A stretch of DNA of 64,000 nucleotides from Prostheceraeus crozeri (taxonomy: Eukaryota; Platyhelminthes; Polycladida; Euryleptidae), in assembly GCA_907163375.1 (NCBI GenBank), contig CAJQUW010007119.1, positions 1 through 64,000 on the forward strand, given 5' to 3'. The translations under genes were made by a program, and so were the position numbers. The notes under the pieces are model-generated. The model saw only the letters and a list, made by a program, of their open reading frames with translations. It had not been told where the DNA came from and searched no databases. This document shows positions 28,401 through 43,400 of the stretch, in pieces (position 1 is the first letter of the stretch; the number at the start of each line of letters is the position of its first letter).

Positions 28401-31400
28401 GGGCCCCGCGCATTTCAGCGGAAAATTCTCATTCCTGATGAATGAAGAATTTTAAACATAAAAAATTTAAAAACTCACCCATGCTCATCCACATACTGCT
28501 GGAGGTCCACCGCTATCGCATTCACAACCTTGCTGGTGAACCTCTGATTTCGAGACAACGTTACCACATCTTTAGGGGTCTCAATAGCAAGTATTTGTCG
28601 CCTTATCACCGGATTGAATTGTGGTAACCGGTACTCATCAGGCCAAGGCTTCTTCTGTATTTCTTTCACAGATTGATGCTCTTTTTCCTCTGTTGTCTGA
28701 GAGAAAATAATAGTTAAACCCTCCGCAGCACAATATTCAAGCCCATCTTCATCGTCGATTTTCGTATGATCTTCTGTCCTCATTAGAAGTGGAAAATCTG
28801 GCGGCAATCCCAATTTCCGCAAACCTGAAAGGAACATGCACCAATCCAGAAAACGGTCGATGACTATCGATTCCAGCCAGCATCTCTAGCAGGGACGTGC
28901 AAAGCTCTGAAATTCGATTTGAAAAATATCGGTTCGCTTCGGGTGGCAAAAAATTGCTCGAATTGAATTCATTATATTTATAGAGTCTTGAACATAACGT
29001 GGTGATAACTTGATGGAGTTGGATTCTAACCGACAGTGCTCGAAGACGTCGGTTGTAAAGCAAGAATGAGACGATAGTGCGTGCTACATGTTGTTCAGAT
29101 GACTTGTGGTTGTAAGTCTGAGCACATGAAAATTATGACAAAAAGCTGAAGCTCAGATCATGAAGCCGAACTTCTATGATTTTAGATATTCAAGCTCGGG
29201 CTGGTCCAAGCTTATTTCATTTATCAACATTTTAGCACCGGTACATAAAGTACCTTGCATTGCTTAACTTTCAGTGACGAATTTAGAAGTCTACATATCG
29301 AGGCTTCGCGACAGACATCGACGATATCAATCCAAGAACTACAGTATCGAGGCAGTACCACGTCCGATTCGGAGGTAATTATGTTTAGAAGATCAGTATG
29401 GGTGAGGAGAAGGGAGATTTAAGGTCTTTGTATCACATGACTTCTTAATATAACAAGGGTTTCAAGTATTAAGCTTATTTTTTATTACGCTAGTTACTAA
29501 GCATTTCATTTTTAGATGGGATGACTGAGGTTAAGTAAATTTAATGAGACGTCATATCTCAGGTTTGCGAACCGCTGTTCTAAACCACTAATGCACCATG
29601 AAAGATCTTTCCTTGAATGAATTTAATAGCAATAAAGTATATGTATCACACCTATTTGATATTCTACGTGACTGAATGTCTCACATTAAACTCGCTCTTT
29701 TTCTAGATGCAGATCAACAAGCACACTTACCTTCATGAACAAATTCCAACATGGTCCTCTTACTGAGTAGTTTTCTACAACTCCGATCTTCATTTGATAT
29801 TCGAATTGACCGCCTTCTCTGGAAATACAATAAAATAGCCGGAAATTCACAATGCATTGAACGATCATACTCTCTACATTCATAAACGTGCTCCTGCAGT
29901 ATTTTAAGCAAATGATTTGAATGCAGATATGCATGAAGTAGTAACAAAAAGCCCGTCTACAGGCGGTGGAGATTTTAAATGACAGGTCGGTCGTCAGCAC
30001 ATTTATATGATTAATCTCAGCAGTCCAACGTCAATGCACTAGCAGTCCATGATAACAGTGTAGATCAGTGTTCCTCAACCGTGGTTCGTGTAGCCACCTA
30101 ATGGGTAATAAACTGCTAGCTGGGGTCCATCGGCATAAAAGGGGTAAAATGGGGGACTAAGGAAATGACGGGGTTATTGATAGAGAATTATTATAATGCT
30201 ATTTTTCAGAAAGAGCACTTTAAAAAATTACCCCTTAGAGTGGCCCAAGCCACCCATCATTGGCGCGGACAACCAGGCATGAGATTGAGGGCAAATAAAA
30301 AACCCGGAACGAGCGAGCAAGTTTGCGAAGGGGGTCTGGTCTTGAAATTTTTGTGACCTTTTTATTGATATTTGGCATAATCTAATGTAAGGAATCTTTT
30401 TTAAATAATCTAACTTTCGGAGGGGGTATACTTTTTTATTGCATATTTAGGTGAATTACGATAATGGTCTTTTCAGCACCAAAAACCCGGAAAACCCGGA
30501 AGATTCTCATACCTGACAACGTAGGGCAGAGACAAGAAAAACATTCCTGCTTTTTATCTATGACACGAGGCCCTTGTGAATTTGAGAATTCAAGCAACTG
30601 TGGCCCTCTACAGCGAAATCTGCAACATCATAAAGATCAAACGGACAGCTGACGTGATTTGATAAACCAATATCGGAGCAGCACCCAAGTCTAACTACGA
30701 CAGCAAGGAAGATCATCCTCGGTCCCGACATCGTAGTTAGCAGAATACAGCTTCAGTGCGATTCCGCACAAAAAAGCGCAGCAATCGTGAAGCGAACGAG
30801 GGGACTTACGTTTGAAGCTGGCGCACACTGACAGTCCTCTACAAAGGCCATGCTTTTAAATAATCAAGTCCAAGGGTTATATTGAGCAATGACTTGCAGA
30901 ATATAATCCTTGAATGAAATGAGAATTTCTAATTTTACAATAGATGTCTCAAATGACTTATGATGCTCAATTGAGAAACACTGGTGTAGATGCTACCGAC
31001 TTGGACATCAGTCTCTTAAGTAGTTGTTTCGATTATCTTCCAAGTGCATTATTAATGTTGTCTGCTTGGCCATCATAAAATATATTTTGATAAATAAAGC
31101 AGAGCTTTCTAACATCTTGACATTGGTGATTCATTTCAGCTTGCTTAACGTGACACAGAAAAACATATCTATAACTACCAATGCAGTTGCTCACGAATGA
31201 ATAAAAATCCTGGCAAGGTGTTTTCTTCGATTCCTTCTTTATGTCTCAGAATAGAAGGTTGAGCCTATCTACCAATTCAGCAAGGAGTTGAGTGGTTAGC
31301 ATTTGCTTGGTCACACTTATTGCACTGTGAAAAAGTGGAGTAAGCGTTTAGAAGCCATTTGAGAGATATTTACTCAAGAAATATATTAAAATCAACGCAT

Positions 31401-34400
31401 TTCTGCCGTTCACTATTTTTGGAATATAACACCCAGCCCTGGCTTTCGGAGAAGACAATGCATTGAGAATTAAGAATGGAAGATGATGCCGTACAAGAAG
31501 ACTGTGAGATGACCTATTAGTACGGGAGTGTGCATATCGCGAACTGCAGTTTTGTTCGACTTTCTGATGTTAAACCTTGACGCTGAATCTCGAGATAGCC
31601 GTACCTCGACACAGATCCTCACAGCAGCCACAAGACAAGAGGAGAGGAAGTACAGAGGCACATGTGAATTCGGAGGATGCGACTTTTCTCCATTAATATT
31701 CTTGTGCGACGGAGTTTTCGGGTTACAAACTAATTTTTTCGTTGCTAGCTCAATAAATGGGACGACAATTATCAAGGTATTCATTCATATATCCATAAGA
31801 AAGCAATGTTTGCTTTGATAAAAGCTTCCAGCGTTCCTGTCTCTGCTTGCGAGGCTTCCGAATCAGATGAAGAGGTGGTCTCGGCTTGGACGATGATCAC
31901 AGCATCCCAACCTTCTTTCATCACGAAGACTAGTTATTTTACATTTCTGCCTGTTATCAATGCTTTTCTCATGCTGATTTATAAATAATGCTGCAAATTC
32001 CACAAAAGTTTTGTAAATACACTGATTTCTATTGGAGTCATATATTATGATTAGCACTTCATTAATTAACGAAGCTCATGCAAATAAGCGAGGCTTCTGC
32101 GATTGAAAACGTCGCACAGTAGGATATAAATATTCAGAAACTAAGAAGCTCCAAAAGTTGAAACTTACCACAATCTTTGGTGCTGTAACTTCAGGCGACT
32201 TCTCGACGTCTTGGCAGTCTCGACGCAAAGTTCTACAAAATAATTGCCATTGAATTCAATGTTTTCAATTAGATTTAATCGCAGCAAATTCAACATTACA
32301 TTTCAAAATTCATCATAAATCAGCTTGACATAACCTCAACAAAAGCCAACTCTGACACATGTTTCGTTAAGCATTTGCAGTGTTGTATTGCAACTTTCAA
32401 TCGACACTCCTTTTTGGAATATCATCTCCATCAACGATGAAAAAAGAAATATATTCAGGTTGCACCTATGAGAATAGTTAACGACTTTCCATCAATCGAT
32501 TTCACAGTAAACCCTAAGTAGATGAAAGGCATATTCTGGCCGTGTGGGTAGAGCATCTGGTGCTCTATCTTTAATTTCATTTAAGCGCTATGTTTCGTTC
32601 CTTGGAATCACTTTGAAAGTCTATCCTTGTAGAAAATCCTTGCTTCTCCACACCTTCTCCATCTCTGTTTCAGAAACTTCCAAATCGATTTCAGATCTTT
32701 TCAACTGAATTTCAGACAATTACAATTGAATTTCAGATATCTTCAAAGTTGAGCTTCTGATAGATTTCTGAAATTTTTTTGGAAATATCTGAAATAGAAA
32801 TGGAGAAGGTGGAGTAGTACCTCCGTTTGACGTAGAAAGTTCAAGCGTTCAAGCGTCAAACGCAGTGAGGTTTCTAGGTCTAAAGGAGGTTTTGCTATTT
32901 TTTGGGCTTCTATCAGCCTTACTGGAGTCCCACCACCTCCTACTAATAAGTTTATCCTTCTTAAAACATGAACTTTACAATGCCTTTCATGCCTCTGATT
33001 ACATTCATATGCTATCAGATTAGATCATCTTTGCCCACATTTCCCCAGCTCCCGCAATCAGAAGAACCAACAAGAATGGCAACAAAACTAAGTAATGGAA
33101 CACCTGATGGAACGTGTATCGAAAGTAAAACATTTGTACCAAAATCCGGGGAATCCGTAACCCAGAAAAACACAAATCAATCTCATCAATTTGCACTTAC
33201 TTGGACTTAATCTCCTCTTTCCTTTTCTTGTAGGCCCGAGTAGCATGCTTTTTCCTCATTTCAATGATCTTATGATTGACTATCTTTGATCTTCTATAGC
33301 TCATTTTACGGCACAGTTTAGATTTCAAAGTCTCCTAAAAACAAAATTCAATTTGAAAGAGATCAGAATCACAACATTTTAACATGATGATCCTACCCAT
33401 GATCCATCTCCATCTAGCAACATGGGGAAAGTTCGACGGATGGCTTCTCCGATATCTTTGAGCTGCTTCTGACTCACATATCTGAAACGCCAACAACAAA
33501 TAACAAGTTCGCATGTTATATTGTTACACAAGTGGTCTCCGTGGCACAGTGGTTGAGTGATTGGCCTAGTGATCCTTTGGTGCAGAGGTCGAGCCTCGAA
33601 AGTGTCATTGGAAGTCAGCAGGAAGTGAATCCGGACTAAGAGTACTACAGTCCTCCAGAAAAGTCTGACTGTGTAACCATCGTCCAAGCCCCCATTATGG
33701 GGGAGTAGTGATGTTAAAGCTTCATTTTCAAGTTAGAATATTTGAGCTCGAATGGTCCGTTTGGCATTATCGAACTGTAATGATGTGACAACGGCTCCCT
33801 GACTAAATAGATCTTTCTTTTATGCCGGTCTTTCGACCAGTATTCAATATATTGGCTGTGTAGGATATACCCTACAATGAACGGATTTGTGATTTCTTTT
33901 TCTAAATATTTAATATTCAAATGCGTGAACTTGTTGAGCTTGATTTATGTCATAAAAGCGAAGTCTGTAATTGCTCATTTTTGGTTATAGAAAGCCGAAA
34001 AGTAAAATCGCTCGACATATGTCAAATTATGAGAAAGCTGGTAGATATGACAGCAAAACACAAAATCTCCAATGTCATCGATAGATCTTTCTAAATTTAA
34101 ATAGCGATAAAAACAATTTTATGATTTTCTTAATTTTCCTTATTCACGGTTATATAGGCCTGTGGTGCTTTTAGATTGCAAACATGGCTGCTTATGATTC
34201 TATGTGCAAGAACCAAACTGGAACACGTCACATAATCCTCAGCAGTAGGTGACTTGCATCAAAATATCCACTTACAATTATAACCCTGATTTATAATATT
34301 GTATATAATTATATTTCAGTCTCCGCTAGTGCTGGAGAGCATCACAAAGACTATTGCACACATCTACAATAAATAGAAGAGAATACAATTAAAATGAAGT

Positions 34401-37400
34401 AGTTCAAGTAAAGTTAAAATTCCTAGTAGTAAACGAACACGATTCTTAATAGTCGCTGGAGATTGGATGTCGAAAATTGAATCAGGGAGACTGTTCCAAG
34501 CGTTGACAACTCTACTTGAAGAAGTGTTTCCAAGATTGTAAACGAGTTGGCTTGATCGTAAGTTTAAAACGATGTACACGAGTTATATTTCTGTTAAGTT
34601 CAAAGAAGTACGTAGGAGATGCAACCGATAGGCCATGAAACATTTTGAAAACTTCTGTTAAATCTTGAAGGAAACGTCGTTTCTCAAGAGATTCCAAGCC
34701 GAGGTGCTGTAAACTATTATGGTCTATAACATATTCACAAGTGAAGGAAATGATTTTTCATGCACAGTCCGGGCAGTTTCAGCCTGTGGGCTAGCCTTCC
34801 CACTTAGAATTCTGCACGTAGCAATGCAAATGTGCTGAACTATGAGGCGCCCTGATTTCCTGGTTCAATGATTCGGGTGGACAAAGCAGAGATCTCAATC
34901 ACAAGCAGCACAGTTCTGCGAAACTACTGCTCGTTCAAGTCTTCACATTCGAATCAAGAATAGATCAAATAATATGTGGAATGTCTGGTGCAGAGTTACA
35001 TGCGTCGGCACGGTCCAAAAAGTTTCATACCTTGCAATCCTGCATACACCCTTTCTTAAGACTGATTCAATCTTCCTTACAACTGTCTCGAATGACGTCA
35101 GTATCAATTCTGACTGCGGAGCTGTGCGGAAGCTGTACTTGACATTGCGAGAGGCGTCCTAAATCACTATGACGCCGCTTATCCTCATTAATGACAATGT
35201 ACAAGAAAAAAATTGGTTTCAAATTGAAACTAGTTAAATATTAGATCTACTTCATAAGTTGGAATAACATCCACGAAATTCATCACCATTGTAAAGAATA
35301 TTATGGGTGAAAACTTCGCCAGTGAGCAGCACTACTCTCCGTCAGATGGAATGTTGCTTCACTCGGCTTCCACAGATACTATTCCGGTTGAAGCAGATCT
35401 GCAATAAATGACTGCTTACATCAACCTAAGATCTTCTCCTGAAGCACATGCAGAGCAAATGCACTCACATGATGTGAGCTTAGAATACACACGCACTGTG
35501 AGTCGCTCGAGAATTTTTTTTGCTTGCACCACAGTATAGAAATCAGCTTCCCCAGACCAACACAATCTTGATACTTTCAAGAGTCGTATGTACAGGTTAG
35601 AAGATCTGCTATCTCGCTCCTGCTATTTAAAATAATCCAATTTATTGTTTTTTTTCATTTAGCAACCCCTAGCCCTTCGTTCACGGCTGGTATATGTGCT
35701 AGAGGAGATTCTGTAAAAAATATAATCATGTTCCAATTAATAAATGCAATTGAGTTTCATTATGTGTAAGACTCCTCTTTCCTAAGAATTTTGAACTTCA
35801 TGACAGTGAAGATCCGATGTTAACTCAAAACTTCCGGACAAGACTGTACTGCATTATCGAAGTGAAGTGAAAGTTAGAAACATTTTACATAAACTACATG
35901 ACTCTGGTACTATCCAATTATATCCAATGACTTAAATAATAAAAAAAGTCTTACTTGCTTTCATCCAAATATTTATCAAGGTCAAGTATTATTGCATCGA
36001 AGAATCCTGAACAGAAAACCGAACTATTCTTCAGTCGATTGGCATCAGTGGCAGATTGCACTGCGAGTATCTGCCGTTCAATGCACGCACTTAATTCAGG
36101 CAACTGATAGTTATCTCCAGGCCACTCCTTCACTGTAGTTTGCCGTTCATAGTCCTTGGCGTCTCGTAGTACCATTTTCGTGATATTAGTTCCTCCCGTA
36201 ATACTTGAGAACACTATGACAATACCTTCCTTAGCACATCGTTGAAGTCCTTTATCATTCACAATACAAGTTTTATCGTCTGTTCTCATAACCAAAGGGA
36301 AGTTCCGAGCAAGACCCAAACACCTCAAACCTGAAGAGAAAGAACGATGATAACATTGAGCAAACCGTGCGCCTGGAACAATTTATGCAGCTGACTTGCA
36401 CATACATATGTACATGTTCCTATGAGTGAAAATTGTGCCAATTACATGCATGCATTTTTCGACTGCTCCTCAATGAAGAGACAATATCCGAGCTTCTTTT
36501 CTTCATTTGAGTATAAACAAAATTTAAGTAATCAAATTAACATTCGCAGTGAAAAAGGAAAGAAGAACACTACAGGAAAATGCATCAAGTTCGTGCTTTC
36601 GATCGCCATTCCACCAAACAGTGATCACAATTTACACTATTGAAGTTCGGCTCCGAAAACGGACAACTCACCTTCTTGTACGAATTCATCAAACGGCTTT
36701 CTCTCCAGAAACTTGAAACACGTCTTCTCTTCATTTGATATTGGAATCCTGCCTTCCGACTGAAAGGAAATAAGTCATGAAATAATCACTGCTGAGTACA
36801 CCATCCAAGGTCAGACCAAGTATAGGAAATAACTTGACACATATCAACCGCAAACACAAACTCACTTTTAACACGGGAAACAGTTAATTTTACGTACGTA
36901 GTTGTAATATGTGAGGCAAGAAAATTTAACTTTTATAGTTATGGAGGGGCTTTTGAATGTATGTACTACGTGAAGTGCACATGGATTCAATACTGCGCAA
37001 ATTAGAGGCATTATATCACACATGGAAGTTCAGTGGAGCAACTCTAGGATTACCATCACACTATCAAATAAATGCCTCCTTATCTTTACATATTTCATTA
37101 TTATTATTAGTAGCATCTCTTTGATAGATTGAGCCCTTCTTATTCTGGAAGATGCTGGTTATGCGTATACCTAATTATGCGCATCTGTTTTGAATCGCTA
37201 AATGAAGCTACAGGACTTGTAACTACAAGACTGAACATTGAATAATATGATTGACTCACCGCATTCTTTCGTGGAGATGAATTATCTTCAGTGTCTGAAT
37301 CCTCGGAGAGACTGAAATTGCAAAATGACAATATCAACTAATTTAATGAATTCACATGAAAATATTGCAGATTGCAATAATAAGTGATGAAGGACTTTAT

Positions 37401-40400
37401 GAACTTCTCCACGAGTATTTCGTCTCTACCCAAGGAATGGTCTTCGCTTTGTGTCGGCTTTGCAGCGGTTACAAAGATCGCAGAGCGCCATTTCAGCCAT
37501 TCTAGGTGTTTAAAGCTAGTTTGGGTCATACCGAGTCGTACCGACGAGCCTTGAGGGGGAAAGGCAACGTCTACGGCTGCCAATGATTTTTTCTGCTTAA
37601 ATTGTTCAAGTCCGAGGACAATTTTCCTTTCCCAACAGTGTGTGAGAGGCATCTCGTAAGTTCAGCCTTGTATTGTATAAGCCATGACACTTACATCGGC
37701 ATAGGGGAACAGAGCTGGAAGCAGGCCCGGTCCTTAGGCGGGCCTGGCCGGAACCGGGACTGAAATATCTAGCACCCGGGCCGATATTATTGTGTCTGAA
37801 ATCAATAATATTTCCCTCATTTAGATTCTCTGAATCAATTTGTGTGATGTCTTATCAACATAACTCTTAAGCCGCCGTCAGCGATGATAATGATGATTAG
37901 GATATATTTCTCCGGAATTTTCATCACAAGGGCCAATCGAATATTTAGTTCAACTTTTAACTTAGTACTTCCCTTTTTTAAGTACAAATCTTCAGTGCTT
38001 TCGTTTTCCTTGCTTTACTAAACGTAAACATAGCTTACAAGAATAGGCAGCCATCGGTGCATCAAATGAGATCCAAATTGAATGGGATAGACAAGCGCGT
38101 TATACAATCACAGTATTTTTTTAAAACAAGTGAAAATTGACCATGCATCGCTAAGAAATAAAATAAAAAATTATAAATAAAATAATGCATCGACAATACG
38201 TTTAAAAAATCACTTTACTGCTCAACAGTGATCAACTTGCTTACAGATGGTGCAATAGGATGCAGTGATGCAACCTATGATCAGATTTTTAGAATGATTT
38301 TGAAAGCAATAGCTAACTAACGCAATCAATATTTTCATTAAGGGTGGGAAAGTGCGCAAAGCGATAGATTATGTCACCCGGGCACAGACAGAAAATTCAT
38401 CCGGGCCGGGTCTGGGCCGAGGAAAAGCTGCCCGGTTCCAGCTCTGTCGTCGAAGCCTTAGTGGGTGGTGTCGCACAAGCTTCATGTATTCATTTGAGAT
38501 TTTTTTTAAAAGTGGAAATTATCACTTCTTGGCAAATTAAACGTACAAAGTGTTATGTGATATCCACGTAGCTTCATAATGTTTAAAACTTAACACTATC
38601 CGAACTTGGACACGAAACTATATTATCAGGTCAGGGATGAGGCAGCCTTCCATCATGCACTACCAACTCTCATCAAATCAGGATTAAAAACCTAACATAC
38701 AGGGTGGCAGTACATCAACTTTCCTCAGCCAGTTGGAGAAACTCGAACTGTGAATCTTCTGCACTTCCGTACCGAAGCAGTCAGCTGAGCTATCCAGATA
38801 CCCTATCAAATATGCCAGTGGTCTTCAAAGCGTGGTACGCGCACCATTTGGTGGTGCGCCGAGCATTTCCAGATGGTACGCGTACCATTCAAAAAACGAG
38901 GCACCTGAGGAATCAACACAACCTTCGGCTTCAGCATGCTGTATCAGCTACAATACTGTACAAGAAACGCGAGAAAACGATAATAAGTACGAGTATTACA
39001 TCAAGTTTATATGCATATACCATCTGCTATATTTAAGCAATACACATAATTTCTTATTTTTTCATATGTCACGTGAGATTGCCAATTACATGATTTCTAA
39101 CATGGTACACTTAAATTCTAACAACGGTGCATCCAGGTGAATAGTCAGTGACCATTCTGCTTAGCAGCACAGAGTTTGTTGAGCCGCGGTTGTATCGGGC
39201 TGAGCTTCAGCCGGAGCGTAGAAAGTCTGTTTCCCTTTTTTGTCTTCACATCAGCATACTGTGAGAAGCCTGTCAGAGCTAGCTTGAGACGAAGGGGATG
39301 AGTTTTTGTAGAGATAAATGAGAGAGATCGCTATGAAAAGCGATCTAAGAAATTATCTGTCTTGTTATCTGTCTTTTTAGTCGTCTATACCCATTGTCAT
39401 TCTTCCGAATAAAGCTGCTGGTACGCCTTGGGATGCTTATACTTGAAAGTGGCACGCCAAGCAAAAAGTGTGAAGACTACTGAAATATGCTATTTCAAGT
39501 GCATGTTTATCTGAACAAACGCTTCTGGATTTCCGTGGAATAAAAAAACCTTGGAGTTACCCAACGTTTCGAAGACCTTTAATAGAGAAAGTGAAATATT
39601 CATGAAATGCTTATACATAGCCTAACATGGTTTATTCCTAGATAGCAGTTCCAGATATTTTGAAATTTAATTTTTATCATAGGCTACAAAATTGCATGAA
39701 TATTTCAGTTGCTCTATCAAAAGCCTTCGAAACGTTGGACAACTCCAAAGTCTTTTTATTCCACGGAAAGCTAGTGGCGTTTTTTCAGATATCCAAATTC
39801 TCCCGAAATGACCACAAATCGCTTAATGGACTATATAAAGTGCATGTAATATAATTGAAGTGGCAATATTAAAGCAATGCATTGAATAATTCATTTGCAT
39901 TAATGATGACGATAACTTGCATCTAGTACAAGTTCCAAACATAGAAGTCAATTACTTACCTGCTGTCATTCCTTGTTTTGTCATTTCTTCTCGTATCTTC
40001 AGTGCGATAGGAAATTTTATTTCTGCTGCTCTTCAATCGGTGCTGTAGCAATTTCTGCTTCAATGAGTCCTGAAGGTCGATGCAAGAAAGATGAAGTTTA
40101 GGATCTATGATATGTAAAATCGCATCGTTTCTTTCAATCATATTTTAATTACAGTTTCGTCAACAGTTATATGTACTTAATTAAAATCAAATGAATGAAG
40201 GAAGTAATTATCTAGATTTAATAAGCCATGATAAATGAAGAAAGTATGAAACATTCAGGAAAACAACTCATGCACTATGACAGGATTATAAATGATTTAT
40301 TGCGATACAATTCGAACTGCTTTTCAATCAGAACAGTCAAATAATTGAAGTTGAAATTCCGGGCGAACATATAATTGTTTGAGATAATCAGTTCAGTTTG

Positions 40401-43400
40401 CTCGTCGTTTATAGTCGCATTTTTGAAACTACGACATGAATATACTGCGAACTTTATTATCTGAAGGTTTCCAGTTTGTATGACGAAGTATCATGGTGTT
40501 GTAAATGTGACGTGGAATGAAGTGTCATTCACGGCAATAGCTATCAAACATCCTATTAGCAAGGTGACGGGGTTTTTGATCAACACATTTCTCACAGAAC
40601 CGATCAACAAGTCGCTCTTATTGTTCAGATTCATGAAATCCAAAGAAAATTACACCGACTAAGTCAGCACAATACACCAACAACTTCGATTCCCCGACCC
40701 GTACACGACTTGACTTCGTGAAGAAGGTGGGAGTTCGCTCCCTCGGTCAGGCGAGCATGGTAGGGAAATCGAGGGCTTTGATGTCTTTTATTCACTTTAT
40801 GGTCAATCTCAAGACATTCAATATGTTACGACAGACCTGCGGGATGTTGTCAGACTAATGACAGAGAAAAAGAAGGCTTGATACAATTCTGATGGAATTC
40901 CAAACAATACTGCATATTTTTGAGTAACAAGACGTAAAACATAAAAAATACATTCCATATGCGAAGTAATGATAAAACAAACCGTTTGTTAACAAGATCG
41001 TCTTAATGATGTGACTTGGTTGTTCTACCAAAACATTTACCGAATAATATTAAAGTGCGGTTTTATTAATTTCTCTTTGTTGGTGCCCATTGATACAATA
41101 TTCTGACAATTGATGGATTAATCATTACTTTTTCCGATAATTTGATGATATGAAAACACCATTTAATTGCTCGTCCGTTCTTGATAGAGCAATACACGGA
41201 ACTGCATCTTGGCTACATGCTACATGAAATCGCTGTTTGACAAATACTCACTATTGATTGACAGTGACAAATTGCATGGTCGGAGAATCAGGCATAAAGA
41301 CAAAAGTAATAGACAATTTTTTTATTTTTTTTCTTATTTATTTATTTTTCTTCATTTTTTCCCGTCCTCTTCTCTTTGTTCCTTATTTTCCTTTATTTAT
41401 ACTCACTTATGTTACTTTACTTAGTACTTCAACTCAATTGTCTTTTAACTTATTCGATTGTTCATTTATGACTTGTACACGTTATTTTCACATAAGGTTG
41501 TCAATCGTGTCTATTACTGTGTCTTTATGCCTAATTCTCCGTCCATGCAATTTGTCACTGTCAATCAATAGTGAGTATTTGTCAAACAGCAATTTCATGT
41601 AGCATGTAGCCAAGATGCAGTTTCGTGTATTGCTCTATCAAGAACGGACGAAGCGCCGAGCAATTAAATGGTGTTTTCATATATCAAATTATCGGAAAAA
41701 GTAATGATTAATCCATAAATTGTCAGAATATTTTATTAATTTCATTATATGTTGCGACTATTTCACAATCATCTCAGAGTGAAAAAAATCACATGCACGT
41801 AAATATAACATCAGGTAAAAGAACACATATTTATATTTGAACAATTATTTTTCTTAAGATTTATTATCCAACAAGAGAAAGTTACTTTTATCCATGGAAA
41901 ATTTCTCTAAGAACGAAGAGCTTCAGTTAATTCCATCTACCGATACTATTTCGGTAGATTTCGGTTTTTTGCACTTTAGTCGAAGTTATTTAAAAGCACA
42001 CATAGAGCTCATAACGAGATATTTAGAAAATTCATCCGGATAATGGAGCAATTCAGAAGAACCGTTGGAAACTATAAATTGTGAAATATTCACAAGGTAC
42101 CATCAGGGACTTCTGAAACTAAGGGGGCGCAGCGAAGACATAATATATTGATTTATCAATTCTAGTATTTTATTTACTTAAGGAACCGTGCTGATGTCTT
42201 CGCCACAATTGAATGCAACAATCAAAGTAGATAGCATTTCTTCTGTTCGTGAAGGCACAAAGTGATGTAAGCTGTGAGTAATAAAAATATCCGATCTTAT
42301 CTAATATGACATTTTAGCAGCTATCTGTCAAGGCGACGTGAGGCCGAATCAGGGAAAACTCGCGAGCGCATAAGTCTGCTGGATGTGTGAGGAAGCGGGA
42401 AACTCACATTCAAGACATCACATCAAAACAGCATGATTAAAGAGCGATTGTTTATGCTGACAACTGACTGAGTTAAATGAATATGAAAAACACCTCATAT
42501 AATTCTGATGAATTTTGTAAGCTACAAGTCTAAAATTCCGTGAGCATTAAGTTAAAGAACAATACTTGACATTGTAATTTTAAGATTACTTTTTTTAATC
42601 TCCGCTGTGTTATACCATCAATATACGTTGCAGCCTACGGTCATCGACAACTTGTTCTCAAAAGATCTAGCACAGTAGATCAAATTGTCAACGGTTCATT
42701 CTTTTGATTCTGGCTTGGCTCAGCCTAGATTTTTCCTATAAACAGGGCAAACACTATGCACTCTAACAGTAGGTAGACGACGTCATCAGTGGATTAACCT
42801 TACTCCAATGTTCACTGCATGCTAATATCTGTCTCAATGGCTATCAAAACCGGTTTAGCTATCTTACACACCGAAATGTGCGGGAATTGCTGATTCTTCA
42901 ATATGTTTTCATGACAATTCAAATACACGTACACTACCAACTAACTGTGTCGATATCCATACACTTACCCAAGATCCATCCGAGTCAAGCAACATTGGAT
43001 AAGTTTCTTTTACTGCTTCACCAATGTCCTTCAATTGTCGTGGTGGAATGTGCCTAAAAACGATTTATAATTGAAATTCAATGATAACGAAAAACATAAG
43101 ATAGCGGTCATTGTCGACTGAGAAAAGGTAATGTAAGTGGCACATTATTGATCGATTAGCACGTATTTGCACGATATTTATCATCAAAATTTCATTTTCA
43201 AGTAAACTACACGTACACCGTTTGTTAGGCAATACATGAACATGTAATACTCAAGCATATATCAAGAGATGTTCGAAGTTACAAACCAGAAATCGAGTAT
43301 CAATGCCGTACTCGTATTTCCTAGACTGAGCAGCAAATATAAAGCCACCTCTATTGCATCTGATCCGAATTTCAATTGAAAAGTCGTGAGAAGAAATTAT

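Noticed and set aside
35500-35640. LINE tail on the plus strand
   Set aside because: Only one phrase (DTFKSRMYRLEDLL) fits and surrounding frames are closed; too weak to call.
41209-41602. Two Phe/Leu-rich open frames resembling membrane proteins
   Set aside because: They lie in the T-rich loop and arms of the foldback element.
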